A DNA stretch of 64,000 nt from Paraprevotella clara YIT 11840 (lineage in GTDB: Bacteria; Bacteroidota; Bacteroidia; Bacteroidales; Bacteroidaceae). The stretch spans positions 1 through 64,000 of the forward strand of contig NZ_JH376661.1 in NCBI RefSeq assembly GCF_000233955.1. Reading direction: 5' to 3'. Both the position numbers and the translations under genes were made by a program. Shown in pieces: positions 1 through 8,862 of the stretch (position 1 is the first letter of the stretch; each line of letters starts with the position of its first letter). The notes beneath the pieces were generated by a model. That model saw nothing but the letters and a program-made list of their open reading frames with translations. It was not told the DNA's origin and ran no database searches.

Positions 1-943
1 CAAGAGAAACAACTATCCGGAAGGGAAGACCGGGAAAGGAAGGCCGAAAACGGAAGGGAAACGACGGACGACGGACAAAAAGACCGCCCGGAACTGAAAA
101 CGGAAAACGATCAGGCATCCCCCGAAACAAAGCGGTACTTAACCGCCACCGTGCACATAAGCCCGGCCACAGCCACCCCCGCAAGACACCCCCACCCTGC
201 AACATCACGGCTGCCCGGCAGACAAAGGAGGATTTTCATGGGCTGCTTATGGGAACGACGATACGGGACGGACCGGACAAGCCCGCCACGGCAAAAGCGA
301 ATACCCATACCTACCGGACAAAGAACCGTAAGACGGAACAGGAAGGACCGTCGTCCCATCCGGTTACAGTCACCTTGGAAACCGTCCCCAAGCCCGACAG
401 AAAGACAGGAAAAGAAAGAAAAAAACAATCAGAAAGACAACAAAAACACCCAAAAACGGGGCACAGAAAACCTCATCCGAGGCAAATCCGTAGCCCCAAA
501 CCTGAATATTTATGCAAAAAATACATCCGAAACCTGCATATATACCGTATATCATATACTCAGTCTCAGCCAAACGGTAAATCAATCGGAAGCGAACGAT
601 TTTACGACTGGCGCACAATGAAAGCAAGTCCTACGCCAACCATACCATAAGTCGTTGGAAAAGGAAATAAAAATAAGCCGTAAACCGTCTTTTTACCTCT
701 AATTGAAACGAAAACACCTCCAAAAACAGAAAACAGAATGACAACGAAACAGGCTTGCCGCTTTCCCGACCGTAAAACCGTACGCACAAACCTCCGGCAC
801 GACCGACAAAAGAACGGTACAAGACCTTCTTTCGTTACAAAACGACAAAAAACCTCCGCACGAGAATCCGTTATTTTCACCCCCTCCCTCTCCCAGACGG
901 AAATAACGGATTCTCGGACAACCGGATTTAACATTTTGACACT
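1..943. other. Non-coding stretch, no supported gene
   Basis: No reading frame here resembles a protein family. The open frames translate to Arg/Lys/Thr/Pro-rich sequence and seem to exist only because the plus strand is rich in A, C and G and poor in T. A good-looking AAAGGAGG lies just before an ATG at 238, but the peptide that follows is highly basic and of low complexity, so I do not call it. The only clear structure is the inverted repeat at 861-916. Confidence 0.6.
861..916. repeat. Perfect 16-bp inverted repeat, copy 1 of a two-copy intergenic element
   Basis: The arms are 861-876 (CGAGAATCCGTTATTT) and 901-916 (its exact reverse complement), with a 24-base loop. Fourteen bases after the right arm comes ACATTTTGAC (931-940). 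A second copy at 57877-57957 keeps the right arm at 15 of 16 bases, the 14-base gap and ACATTCTGAC. Both copies lie roughly 100-130 bases upstream of a gene start on the plus strand. It could be a regulatory site, a structured leader or a small repeat element. Confidence 0.75.
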
Positions 944-975
944 TTGCCCATGCCGTGCCACTGCATAAAAAGTGG

Positions 976-983
976 TATATTTG
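976..983 (+). promoter_or_regulatory. Bacteroidetes -7 box (TATATTTG) for the PfkB kinase
   Basis: TATATTTG matches TAnnTTTG and lies 74 bases before the kinase start codon. No good TTTG is seen at the usual 19-21 base spacing. Confidence 0.45.
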
Positions 984-1057
984 TACCGTCATGCCACCGG
1001 ACTGTACTGGAGCCGCCGTCGGCATATACAAGAAACAAACCATCAAACCGCATCATC

Positions 1058-1945
1058 ATGAAACAATCCATCGTAACAGGCATGGGAGAAGCCTTGTGGG
1101 ACATGCTGCCCGAAGGCAAGAAGATAGGAGGCGCACCGGCCAATTTCGCCTACCACATCTCGCAATTCGGAATAGACAGCCGGGTCGTGAGTGCCGTGGG
1201 AAAGGACACGGCGGGGAGCGAGCTATTGGAGAACTTACGGGACAAATCGCTGAAAGGACTTATCGAGAAAACGGACTTCCCCACAGGAAGCGTAGAGGTG
1301 GAAGTGGACGAAAAGGGCATCCCCTGCTACAACATCCGGGAAGACGTGGCTTGGGACCATATTCCCTTCACGCCGCAAACGGCAGAACTGGCCCGCCAGA
1401 CGCAAGCCATATGTTTCGGTTCGCTGGCCCAACGGCATCCCGCCTCACGCTCCACCATCCACCGGTTTCTCGACACCATGCCGGACGGGGACGGACAATA
1501 CAAGATATTCGACATCAACCTCCGGCAAGGTTTCTACACACAGGAGATTATCTCCACCAGTCTGCAAAAGTGCAACATCCTTAAAATCAACGATGAAGAA
1601 CTCGACATCGTGACACGGCTGTTCGCCTTGCCCGGCACAGGCCAGGAAGAAAGCTGCAGGACGCTGCTGAAGCGATACGCGCTGAAGGCTTTGATTCTCA
1701 CCTGCGGCGCACGAGGCAGTTTCGTATTCACTCCGGAAGAAACATCCTACCGAGACACCCCGAAAGTGGAAGTGGCCGACACCGTAGGCGCAGGCGACTC
1801 CTTCACAGCCGCCTTCACGGCCGCCATCCTTTCCGGAGGAACCGTCCGCGAAGCACACCACCTCGCAGTGGACGTTTCGGCTTACATATGTACGCAAAAA
1901 GGAGCCATGCCCCTGCTCCCCGGGACATTCACGAAACGGATATAA
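1058..1945 (+). CDS. PfkB-family carbohydrate kinase (fructokinase-like)
   Basis: This 295-residue cytoplasmic ATP-dependent sugar kinase probably phosphorylates fructose or a related hexose. The N-terminal substrate motif GGAPANFA is at residues 24-31, and the C-terminal ATP-site signature DTVGAGDSF is present with the catalytic base at about D247. The length fits ribokinase/PfkB enzymes. The frame is open upstream to 944, but the ATG at 1058 starts the conserved sequence (MKQSIVTGMGEALWD) and follows a -7 box. The substrate is inferred from the GGAPAN type; other ketose or aminosugar kinases look similar. It stands 59 bases before the RhuM gene. Confidence 0.85.
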   Translation: MKQSIVTGMGEALWDMLPEGKKIGGAPANFAYHISQFGIDSRVVSAVGKDTAGSELLENLRDKSLKGLIEKTDFPTGSVEVEVDEKGIPCYNIREDVAWDHIPFTPQTAELARQTQAICFGSLAQRHPASRSTIHRFLDTMPDGDGQYKIFDINLRQGFYTQEIISTSLQKCNILKINDEELDIVTRLFALPGTGQEESCRTLLKRYALKALILTCGARGSFVFTPEETSYRDTPKVEVADTVGAGDSFTAAFTAAILSGGTVREAHHLAVDVSAYICTQKGAMPLLPGTFTKRI

Positions 1946-2004
1946 AAATATCGTCTTCACGCATTACACATACATTGCCATGTATGCCAACAAAAGGACA
2001 TTCT

Positions 2005-2997
2005 ATGAAAGAAGCAAACAAAATAATACTTTACCAAGACGATGACGAAATAACCCGTGTGTCGGTTCGTTTTGCCGATGAGGATTTGTGGCTGACACAA
2101 AATCAGTTGGCAGACATATATTGCACCACACAGGAGAATATTTCCATGCATATAAGAAATATATATGCTGACCGAGAGCTTGATGAAAATCGAACTTATA
2201 AGAAATTCTTATTAGTTCGCCAAGAGGGTAACCGTCAGGTAAAACGCAATATAGACCACTATAACCTTGACATGGTAATCGCTTTAGGTTATCGCGTACA
2301 ATCCCAAATAGCCACACGCTTCCGCCGTTGGGCAACCTTACGTTTGCATGAATACATTCAAAAAGGATTTGCCATGGATGACGAAAGATTGAAACAAGGC
2401 GGAAACCGTTATTTCCGCGAATTGTTGCAACGCATCAGAGACATCCGTAGCAGCGAACGCAACTTTTATCAGCAGGTTACGGATATTTACGCCACTGCTA
2501 CGGATTATGATCCCCGTTGCGAAATGACCAAAACTTTCTTCGCCACCGTGCAGAACAAATTGCATCATGCCGTTCACGAATACACGGCAGCCGAAGTTAT
2601 CTACAACCGTGTGGACAATAAAAAACCTTTTGTAGGAATGACCAACTTCAATGGGAACTATGTAACCCGGGATGATGTAAAGATTGCCAAAAATTACTTG
2701 TCGGAAATAGAACTGCAACGCTTGAACCTGCTTGTTTCCGGCTTCTTGGACTTCGCTGAATTTCAAGCATTAGAAATGAATCCTATGACAATGAAAGATT
2801 GGATAGAGGCACTCGACAATCAGATTATCGCCCATAAACGTAAAGTTCTGATAGGCAAAGGCAATGTCTCACATAAACAAGCCATAGAAAAAGCTGAAAA
2901 AGAATTTGAAATTTACCGCAAACGAGAAATGGACATGTTGGAGAGCGACTTTGACAAAGAGGTGAAAAGACTAAAAGACAAGGAACAAACACAATAG
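2005..2997 (+). CDS. RhuM family protein
   Basis: The product is 330 residues and matches the RhuM ('virulence RhuM') family, whose biochemical role is not established. The N-terminal part (about 10-120) contains WLTQNQLADIY and the family's TQENISMHIRNIY-like segment, typical of a DNA-binding-like domain. The C-terminal 60 residues are charged and probably helical or coiled coil. ATG at 2005 is chosen because homologous sequence begins with MKEANKIILYQDD; an in-frame ATG at 1984 is possible. The gene is visibly richer in A+T than its neighbours, and these genes are often found with mobile or defence DNA, so recent transfer is plausible. Confidence 0.8.
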   Translation: MKEANKIILYQDDDEITRVSVRFADEDLWLTQNQLADIYCTTQENISMHIRNIYADRELDENRTYKKFLLVRQEGNRQVKRNIDHYNLDMVIALGYRVQSQIATRFRRWATLRLHEYIQKGFAMDDERLKQGGNRYFRELLQRIRDIRSSERNFYQQVTDIYATATDYDPRCEMTKTFFATVQNKLHHAVHEYTAAEVIYNRVDNKKPFVGMTNFNGNYVTRDDVKIAKNYLSEIELQRLNLLVSGFLDFAEFQALEMNPMTMKDWIEALDNQIIAHKRKVLIGKGNVSHKQAIEKAEKEFEIYRKREMDMLESDFDKEVKRLKDKEQTQ

Positions 2998-3068
2998 AAA
3001 AAGTCAAAAATCAGCACGCATCCCCAAAAAGACATCCACAAAAATCCATAAATACCGACACAAGCCCG

Positions 3069-3106
3069 ATGAAGAAGACTGCTTTGTGACAAGCAGTCTT
3101 CTTCAT
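3069..3106. terminator. Bidirectional terminator between convergent genes
   Basis: Perfect 16-bp arms at 3069-3084 and 3091-3106 (ATGAAGAAGACTGCTT and its complement) enclose a 6-base loop. It sits between the 3' ends of the RhuM gene (plus) and a GH127 gene (minus). Confidence 0.8.
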
Positions 3107-3118
3107 TGGGTTATTTTC

Positions 3119-5521
3119 TCACTCGACTTCCCACTCGAAAACACCGGCCGAATTGTCCTTTGGTAACACGACTTCCAGCTTCATGGCCGTAGTCTGCACC
3201 GGCGTGAATTCCACCGTGTTGGGCATACCTTTTTTCGTCCCGTACGTGCCGGCTGCCGACACCGGTGTCCAACCGCCCTGTTCGTCCTTGTAATACAGTT
3301 TCCAACTTTGAGGCACGCGGCAACCTCCCCACGGCTCATCGTCGAACCAATACACGGTGGAGGAAGACACTTTGGACGGTTTCGGGAACTCGTAAGTAAT
3401 CCACTCCGTCGAGTTCTTTTTCGGCCACCAATGATAGTAGGCCATGGAACGGTCGTTCTCGTCCACCGGCACCAAGCGGTCGTTAATGGCAGACAAGGCC
3501 GTAGTCTTGTGCGAAGCATCCACACGGCTCTCCGAGGCCAACGTGGCCGGCATGGACGGGCTTGTCGCGCTCACCTCCTGCGGCAACCATACCATCATGT
3601 TACCGGCTCCCCGGTGCGCCCAAGCATAATAAGGAATAAGCGTCAGTTCGACATCCGAAGCCGTCAGACGGCCTTCGGCATCATAGCCCAACACCTGCGC
3701 ACCCGTCTTGATTTCCGTCAGGCCGCAAAGCATGTCCGGTTTCTCTACCGTCTCGAACTGCGGACGGTGGTTCACCAATACACTCATTATGTCGAAATCA
3801 TTGTCGGGCCACTCGGCGCAGTATACCAACGGGCCGCGCTCCACAGCCACACGCCCGCGGTCGGCCTCCACTTTGGCATGTGCTTTCACCACGCGAGGTT
3901 CCATATCGAAATGCACTTCCACCTTGTCGCCCTTCTTCCATCGGCGTTCTATCGTGAAATAACCGTCCTGCAATTCGCTTTCCACCGGTTGGCCGTTCAC
4001 TTTCACACTGTATCCCAGACGCTTGCCGTCGCTGTAACGGTACAAATCGCTCGGTACGACTTGTCCGCGCACCCAACCGGGGATGCGGATTTTCATGGCA
4101 AACGCACCGACCTTGTTCTTCTTCACGCTCACGGCCACGTCGCCATCCCAAGGATAACGGGTCTGTTGCTCCAAGACGACACTCTTCTTGCCCACCTCAA
4201 GGTTGGCTTCGTTGGACATGAACAGGTTGACATATACGTCCTTATCCTTCACGGCATATACATAACCGGGCAAGGAAGGGATGAAACGGCAAATATTGGA
4301 CGGACAACAGGCACAACCGAACCAAGGCTGACGCTGATGCTGCCCCCGGCTCTCCAAGGGATTGGGATAGAAGAAACCGCCGCCGTCTAGCGAAACGCCC
4401 GAAATCAGCCCATTATATAAGGTACGTTCCAATACATCATAATATTTGGATTCCCCGTGCAGGAGGAACAAACGGTAGTTGACATAGACGTTGCCGATGG
4501 CCGCGCACGTCTCGCAATAAGCCGACATGTTGGGCAGTTCATAATTTGCACCGAAAGCCTCGCCGTTGGCCGTAGCCCCGATACCGCCGGTGATGTAATA
4601 CTTCTTGCCCACGATATTGTCCCAAATCCGGTCGATGGCATGAATGTAAGCCGTATCGCCCGTGAGGGCTGCCACATCGGCCATTCCGGCATACATGTAA
4701 GTGGCCCGCACGGCATGCCCCACGGCTTCGTCCTGCTCCACCACGGGCTTGTGCGCCTGGCTGTAAGCATCGCGCCGAGAAGTGTGGCCGCGTTGGTCGA
4801 GGAAGAACTTCGCCTCGTCCAGATACTTCTGGTCGCCCGTCACGATATAGAGTTTGGCCAAGGCCATTTCGGCTATCTGATGGCCGGGCACACGTACCAG
4901 TTGCCCTTCCCCCGAACCAATTTCACGACACACGCAGTCGGCATAACGGATGGCAATATCCAGAAAGTTCCGTTTTCCCGTGGCTTGGTAATGCGCGATG
5001 GCACCCTCCACCATGTGACCGAGGTTATAAAACTCGTGGCTCAAGTCCTCCACTTTTTCCCAACGTCGGCTTCCCGACCAGTCATGCGGACGCTTGGGAT
5101 TCATCGTGCGGCTCGTGTACAGATAGCCGTCCGGCTCCTGTGCTGCCGCCACAATGGCCAGCACGCTGTCGATATACGATTTCAGCTTCTTGTCCGGATA
5201 GGTCTGCAGCAAGTAGCTTGCGCCTTCTATCGTCTTGTACACGTCCGTATCGTCGAACGGAAGACCTTCTACCTTGTAATTTTCGCTTGGATGAGCCGCT
5301 TTGACAAAGTTCTCATATCGGCCGCTCTCTTCGCATTTACTGAAGGCCAAAGGAATCGTAACCTCACGACTCGCCTTCAAGCGTTGACCCCAAAAGGAAT
5401 CCGTCACCTTGACGGACGTGAAAGGTACGGGAGAATAAGGATAACCGTGGGGCGCATCTTGCGCCTGCATGCTTCCACACAAGGAAGACACGAAAATAGC
5501 AGTCAGCAATTTTTTCTTCAT
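3119..5521 (-). CDS. GH127 beta-L-arabinofuranosidase-like glycoside hydrolase, secreted
   Basis: This 800-residue enzyme of the GH127 (DUF1680) family probably releases beta-L-arabinofuranose from plant glycans. A signal peptide ends near residue 20 (GSMQAQ). The catalytic (alpha/alpha)6 part contains YCETC (E337, C339) and FGCACCPSN (C405, C406). These match the zinc-binding Glu/Cys set of characterised HypBA1, including its unusual cysteine nucleophile, and E321 in GEAFG is the likely acid/base. The C-terminal 130 residues resemble an F5/8-type beta-sandwich. It is divergent from a second GH127 across 88 bases. The exact substrate is unproven; GH127 and its relatives GH137/142/146 differ in specificity. 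Confidence 0.88.
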   Translation of the reverse strand: MKKKLLTAIFVSSLCGSMQAQDAPHGYPYSPVPFTSVKVTDSFWGQRLKASREVTIPLAFSKCEESGRYENFVKAAHPSENYKVEGLPFDDTDVYKTIEGASYLLQTYPDKKLKSYIDSVLAIVAAAQEPDGYLYTSRTMNPKRPHDWSGSRRWEKVEDLSHEFYNLGHMVEGAIAHYQATGKRNFLDIAIRYADCVCREIGSGEGQLVRVPGHQIAEMALAKLYIVTGDQKYLDEAKFFLDQRGHTSRRDAYSQAHKPVVEQDEAVGHAVRATYMYAGMADVAALTGDTAYIHAIDRIWDNIVGKKYYITGGIGATANGEAFGANYELPNMSAYCETCAAIGNVYVNYRLFLLHGESKYYDVLERTLYNGLISGVSLDGGGFFYPNPLESRGQHQRQPWFGCACCPSNICRFIPSLPGYVYAVKDKDVYVNLFMSNEANLEVGKKSVVLEQQTRYPWDGDVAVSVKKNKVGAFAMKIRIPGWVRGQVVPSDLYRYSDGKRLGYSVKVNGQPVESELQDGYFTIERRWKKGDKVEVHFDMEPRVVKAHAKVEADRGRVAVERGPLVYCAEWPDNDFDIMSVLVNHRPQFETVEKPDMLCGLTEIKTGAQVLGYDAEGRLTASDVELTLIPYYAWAHRGAGNMMVWLPQEVSATSPSMPATLASESRVDASHKTTALSAINDRLVPVDENDRSMAYYHWWPKKNSTEWITYEFPKPSKVSSSTVYWFDDEPWGGCRVPQSWKLYYKDEQGGWTPVSAAGTYGTKKGMPNTVEFTPVQTTAMKLEVVLPKDNSAGVFEWEVE

Positions 5522-5554
5522 GGTAGGTAAAAAATAAAAATATTGATTTCACGG

Positions 5555-5581
5555 CAAAGTTAGCAAAACTAATTATCTTTG
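5555..5581. promoter_or_regulatory. Divergent -7 boxes between the two GH127 genes
   Basis: On the minus strand TAACTTTG (5562 to 5555) faces the 3119-5521 gene. On the plus strand TATCTTTG (5574-5581) faces the 5610-8066 gene. Both match TAnnTTTG. The boxes are 11 bases apart, so the -33 region of each promoter overlaps the other promoter and joint regulation is likely. No clear -33 box was seen for either. Confidence 0.6.
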
Positions 5582-5609
5582 TAGCATGAAACCATAGAAT
5601 TATTAACCC

Positions 5610-8066
5610 ATGAGAAACAAAATCTTATTCTTGAAACGAACCGCATGGACTTTCTGCACCGCTGCTTTTTCCATTGCCACCCACGGGCAAAACACGGCAC
5701 AAATCATGGAAGTGCCGTTTACCCAAGTACGAATTCAGGACGCGTTCTGGTCACCGCGTATCGAGACGAACCGCACGGTGTCCATTCCCTCGGCTTTCCG
5801 GGAGTGTGAGAAGAACGGCCGTTTCGACAACTTCGCCATCGCAGGCGGACTGAAAGAGGGCGAGCACCGGGGCGACTTTTCGTTCGACGACACCGACCCT
5901 TATAAAATCATCGAAGGAGCGTCTTACTCTCTGGCAGTAAAATACGATGCACGGCAGGATGCCTATCTGGACAGTGTCATCGCACTGATAGCCGCCGCAC
6001 AGGAATCCGACGGTTACCTGACCACTTGTGTGACCAACCGCTGTACCCGTCTTTCGGGTTGGTGGGGGACACACCGTTGGGAGAAAATCAACAGCCACGA
6101 ACTTTATAATTCAGGACATCTTTATGAAGCTGCCGTAGCCCACTATCGTGCCACGGGCAAACGTTCCCTATTGGACGTGGCTATCAAAAACGCCGATTTG
6201 GTATGCCGGGTATTCGGTCCCGACGAAGGGCAGAAACATGTGCCTTCGGGGCATCCCATCGTGGAAATGGCTCTGGCCAAGCTGTACAAAGTCACCGGAA
6301 AAGAAGAATACCTCCGCACAGCCCGGTATTTCGTGGAAGAAACGGGACGATGCACCGACGGACATGCACCCAGTGCATACAGCCAGGACTACAAACCCAT
6401 TCTCGAACAAGATGAAATAGTGGGGCATGCCGTGCGGGCCGGTTACCTGTATTCCGGTGTGGCCGACGTGGCCGCACTGACCGGCGACACGGCTTATTTC
6501 CATGCCCTTACGCGCATTTGGGAAAACATGGCCGGACGCAAACTGTACCTCACCGGCGGTATCGGCTCCCGTGCCCAAGGCGAAGGCTTCGGCCCGGATT
6601 ATGAATTGAACAACCATACGGCCTATTGCGAAACTTGCGCCTCCATCGCCAACGTGTACTGGAACCACCGCATGTTCCTTGCCACGGGCGACTCCCGGTA
6701 CGAGGATGTATTGGAACGTGCTCTCTACAATGGGGTCATTTCGGGCGTGTCACTTAGCGGCGACCGCTTCTTCTACGACAATCCTTTGGAAAGCATGGGG
6801 CAGCACGAACGGCAGGCCTGGTTCGGTTGTGCCTGCTGTCCGGGCAATGTCACCCGTTTCATGGCTTCCGTTCCTAATTACATGTATGCCACACAAGGCA
6901 AGGACGTCTTCGTCAACCTATATATACAAAGTACGGCCCATCTCTCTACTTCCCAAAACAAAATAGAAATCCGCCAGACAACGGATTATCCATGGGACGG
7001 AAAAATCCGCATGACCGTACATCCTGAAAAGAAGCAGACCTTTGCCCTGCGATGCCGCATCCCGGGATGGGCACAAGACCGTCCGGTACCGACCGACCTG
7101 TATCACTACACCGGAAAAGGAAAGGGCTACACCATACAAGTCAACGGCAAGGACGCGGAGTTCCGTGTGGAAAACGGTTACGCCGTCATCTTGCGGAAAT
7201 GGAAGAAAGGCGACACGGTGCAACTGGATTTCCCGATGGACGTACGCCGGGTGGAAGCCCGTGGCGAAGTGGAAGACGACCGGGGAAAAGCCGCCATCGA
7301 ACGGGGACCCATCGTCTACTGCATCGAAGACAAAGACCAGCCGGACAGTTTGATTTTCAACAAATTCATTCCTACCGGGACGACGATTTCCGCCACTTAC
7401 GCCCCGGATATGCTTAACGGTATCGTCACGTTGGAAGGCACGGCCCAAGCCGTCGGACGTGGCGGAAAGACGACGGACGTGCCGTTCAAAGCCATTCCTT
7501 ATTCCGTATGGAACAACCGTGGCGCGGCACAAATGGCCGTATGGATTCCCACATCGCCGGAATATGCCCGTCCCGAACCTTTGCCGACCATCGCCAGCCG
7601 GGCACGTACGCTGACGATTCAAGCCCCTCTCCAAAAAGACGCTCCCGAATCTGCCGCCACGGAAAGTTGGGCTTGGGGCGTAAACGACCAATGGGAACCG
7701 AAACGTTCGTCGGACACGTCCAAACCTTACCATTACTGGTGGCTCAAGCGCGGCACGGAAGAAACGTTGGCCTACGACTTCGATCAAGCTTACACCGTAT
7801 CGGGTGTAGAAGTGTACTGGCTGGACTTCGACCATTACGACGGCAACTTCCGTGTACCCGCCTCGTGGAAACTCTATTATAAAGACGGTGACAGTTGGAA
7901 AGAAGTGGAAGCCACTACGCCGTACACCACGACCAAGGACGCCTACAACCGTCTCGACTTCAAACCGGTAAAGACCACCGGACTGAAAATCGCAGCGCAA
8001 CTTCAAAAAGGTGAGTCGGGCGGCGTGTTGGAATGGAAGGTCATTCCGGCCCAAGATAAACTATAA
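5610..8066 (+). CDS. GH127 beta-L-arabinofuranosidase-like glycoside hydrolase, second copy
   Basis: This 818-residue paralogue of the divergent neighbour shares its layout: signal peptide (to about residue 26, ATHGQ), GH127 catalytic region and C-terminal beta-sandwich. Zinc/catalytic residues are present in YCETC (E341, C343) and FGCACCPGN (C409, C410), with the candidate acid/base E325 in QGEGFG. The N-terminal part and loops differ enough from the neighbour that the two may act on different linkages or chain ends. It is followed after 6 bases by the MBL-fold gene, so the two are probably co-transcribed. Confidence 0.88.
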   Translation: MRNKILFLKRTAWTFCTAAFSIATHGQNTAQIMEVPFTQVRIQDAFWSPRIETNRTVSIPSAFRECEKNGRFDNFAIAGGLKEGEHRGDFSFDDTDPYKIIEGASYSLAVKYDARQDAYLDSVIALIAAAQESDGYLTTCVTNRCTRLSGWWGTHRWEKINSHELYNSGHLYEAAVAHYRATGKRSLLDVAIKNADLVCRVFGPDEGQKHVPSGHPIVEMALAKLYKVTGKEEYLRTARYFVEETGRCTDGHAPSAYSQDYKPILEQDEIVGHAVRAGYLYSGVADVAALTGDTAYFHALTRIWENMAGRKLYLTGGIGSRAQGEGFGPDYELNNHTAYCETCASIANVYWNHRMFLATGDSRYEDVLERALYNGVISGVSLSGDRFFYDNPLESMGQHERQAWFGCACCPGNVTRFMASVPNYMYATQGKDVFVNLYIQSTAHLSTSQNKIEIRQTTDYPWDGKIRMTVHPEKKQTFALRCRIPGWAQDRPVPTDLYHYTGKGKGYTIQVNGKDAEFRVENGYAVILRKWKKGDTVQLDFPMDVRRVEARGEVEDDRGKAAIERGPIVYCIEDKDQPDSLIFNKFIPTGTTISATYAPDMLNGIVTLEGTAQAVGRGGKTTDVPFKAIPYSVWNNRGAAQMAVWIPTSPEYARPEPLPTIASRARTLTIQAPLQKDAPESAATESWAWGVNDQWEPKRSSDTSKPYHYWWLKRGTEETLAYDFDQAYTVSGVEVYWLDFDHYDGNFRVPASWKLYYKDGDSWKEVEATTPYTTTKDAYNRLDFKPVKTTGLKIAAQLQKGESGGVLEWKVIPAQDKL

Positions 8067-8072
8067 AATCCA

Positions 8073-8789
8073 ATGACACTCGCTTATATTTACCACAGCG
8101 GCTTCATGCTCGAAGGAGTATCGGCCATCCTGATTTTTGATTTCTGGCGGGATGCCGACAACGGTATCGTGGAACGGACACTGTCCACAACGCATAAACG
8201 CGTCTACTTTCTGGCCAGCCATTTCCATCAGGACCATTTCAATCCGGAAATCCTGAACCTGCCCGTACCCCACGGGGAAAAGAAAGTCATCCTCTCCCGC
8301 GACATCTACCGTCGGCGACGTGCCGGAACGGAAGGCGTAACGGCATACCTGAGACGGGGAGAAAGCTACCGAGACGACCTCATCACGGTACATGCTTTCG
8401 GTTCCACTGATTCCGGCGTATCTTGGGCTGTTCATGTTGAAGACAAAGACATATTCCACGCAGGCGACCTGAACAACTGGCATTGGGCAGACGAATCCAC
8501 GCCACAGGAAATCAAAAAACGGGAAGGCGACTTTCTGGCTATCCTGAACGACATCCGAAAGGAATGTATGGCTTTCGACCTGGTAATGTTTCCCGTAGAC
8601 CCACGTTTGGGTAGCGACTTTGCCCGTGGCGCACGACAATGGTTGCAATATATCCCCACCCGTTATTTTGCCCCGATGCACTTCCCTCCGGCTCGCGAAA
8701 GGGCCATGACTTTCGGTCCGGAAGCGGAACGAATGCAAACCCGTTTCCTCTACATTCAAGAAGAAGGAGAGGCCATCGCTCGGTTCTGA
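8073..8789 (+). CDS. MBL-fold metallo-hydrolase
   Basis: The 238-residue cytoplasmic protein (no signal peptide) has the metallo-beta-lactamase-fold metal site: HFHQDH at H50, H52, D54 and H55, and HAGD with D132 as the likely bridging ligand. A late His in APMHFPP could complete the site. It resembles small UlaG/RNase Z-like hydrolases of unknown substrate. The start codon is 6 bases after the upstream GH127 stop. The substrate cannot be told from sequence; a role in sugar-lactone or ester hydrolysis is only a guess from context. Confidence 0.75.
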   Translation: MTLAYIYHSGFMLEGVSAILIFDFWRDADNGIVERTLSTTHKRVYFLASHFHQDHFNPEILNLPVPHGEKKVILSRDIYRRRRAGTEGVTAYLRRGESYRDDLITVHAFGSTDSGVSWAVHVEDKDIFHAGDLNNWHWADESTPQEIKKREGDFLAILNDIRKECMAFDLVMFPVDPRLGSDFARGARQWLQYIPTRYFAPMHFPPARERAMTFGPEAERMQTRFLYIQEEGEAIARF

Positions 8790-8794
8790 CGGGG

Positions 8795-8826
8795 TTTGCA
8801 CATCCGGAAGAAAAGGCTTACCTTTG
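8795..8826 (+). promoter_or_regulatory. Complete Bacteroidetes promoter for xth
   Basis: TTTG at 8795-8798 and TACCTTTG at 8819-8826 are separated by 20 bases, an exact fit to the TTTG-N19-21-TAnnTTTG consensus. It lies 36 bases before the xth ATG, so xth is transcribed apart from the GH127-MBL pair. Confidence 0.75.
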
Positions 8827-8862
8827 AAAATAAAAAGCAGAAATACAGCAAACTTACAGCCT

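Noticed and set aside
111-428. Minus-strand frame ending in a hydrophobic 42-residue peptide
   Set aside because: No promoter or family support, and the same stretch is open in three frames; composition explains it.
238-621. Frame with AAAGGAGG perfectly spaced before ATG 238
   Set aside because: The translation is a low-complexity, Arg/Lys/Thr/Pro-rich chain without any family resemblance, overlaps other equally open frames, and sits in a skewed T-poor region. I treat the Shine-Dalgarno match as chance.
3308-5530. Two long plus-strand frames over the first GH127 gene
   Set aside because: Mirror frames; the minus-strand product has a signal peptide and all catalytic residues.
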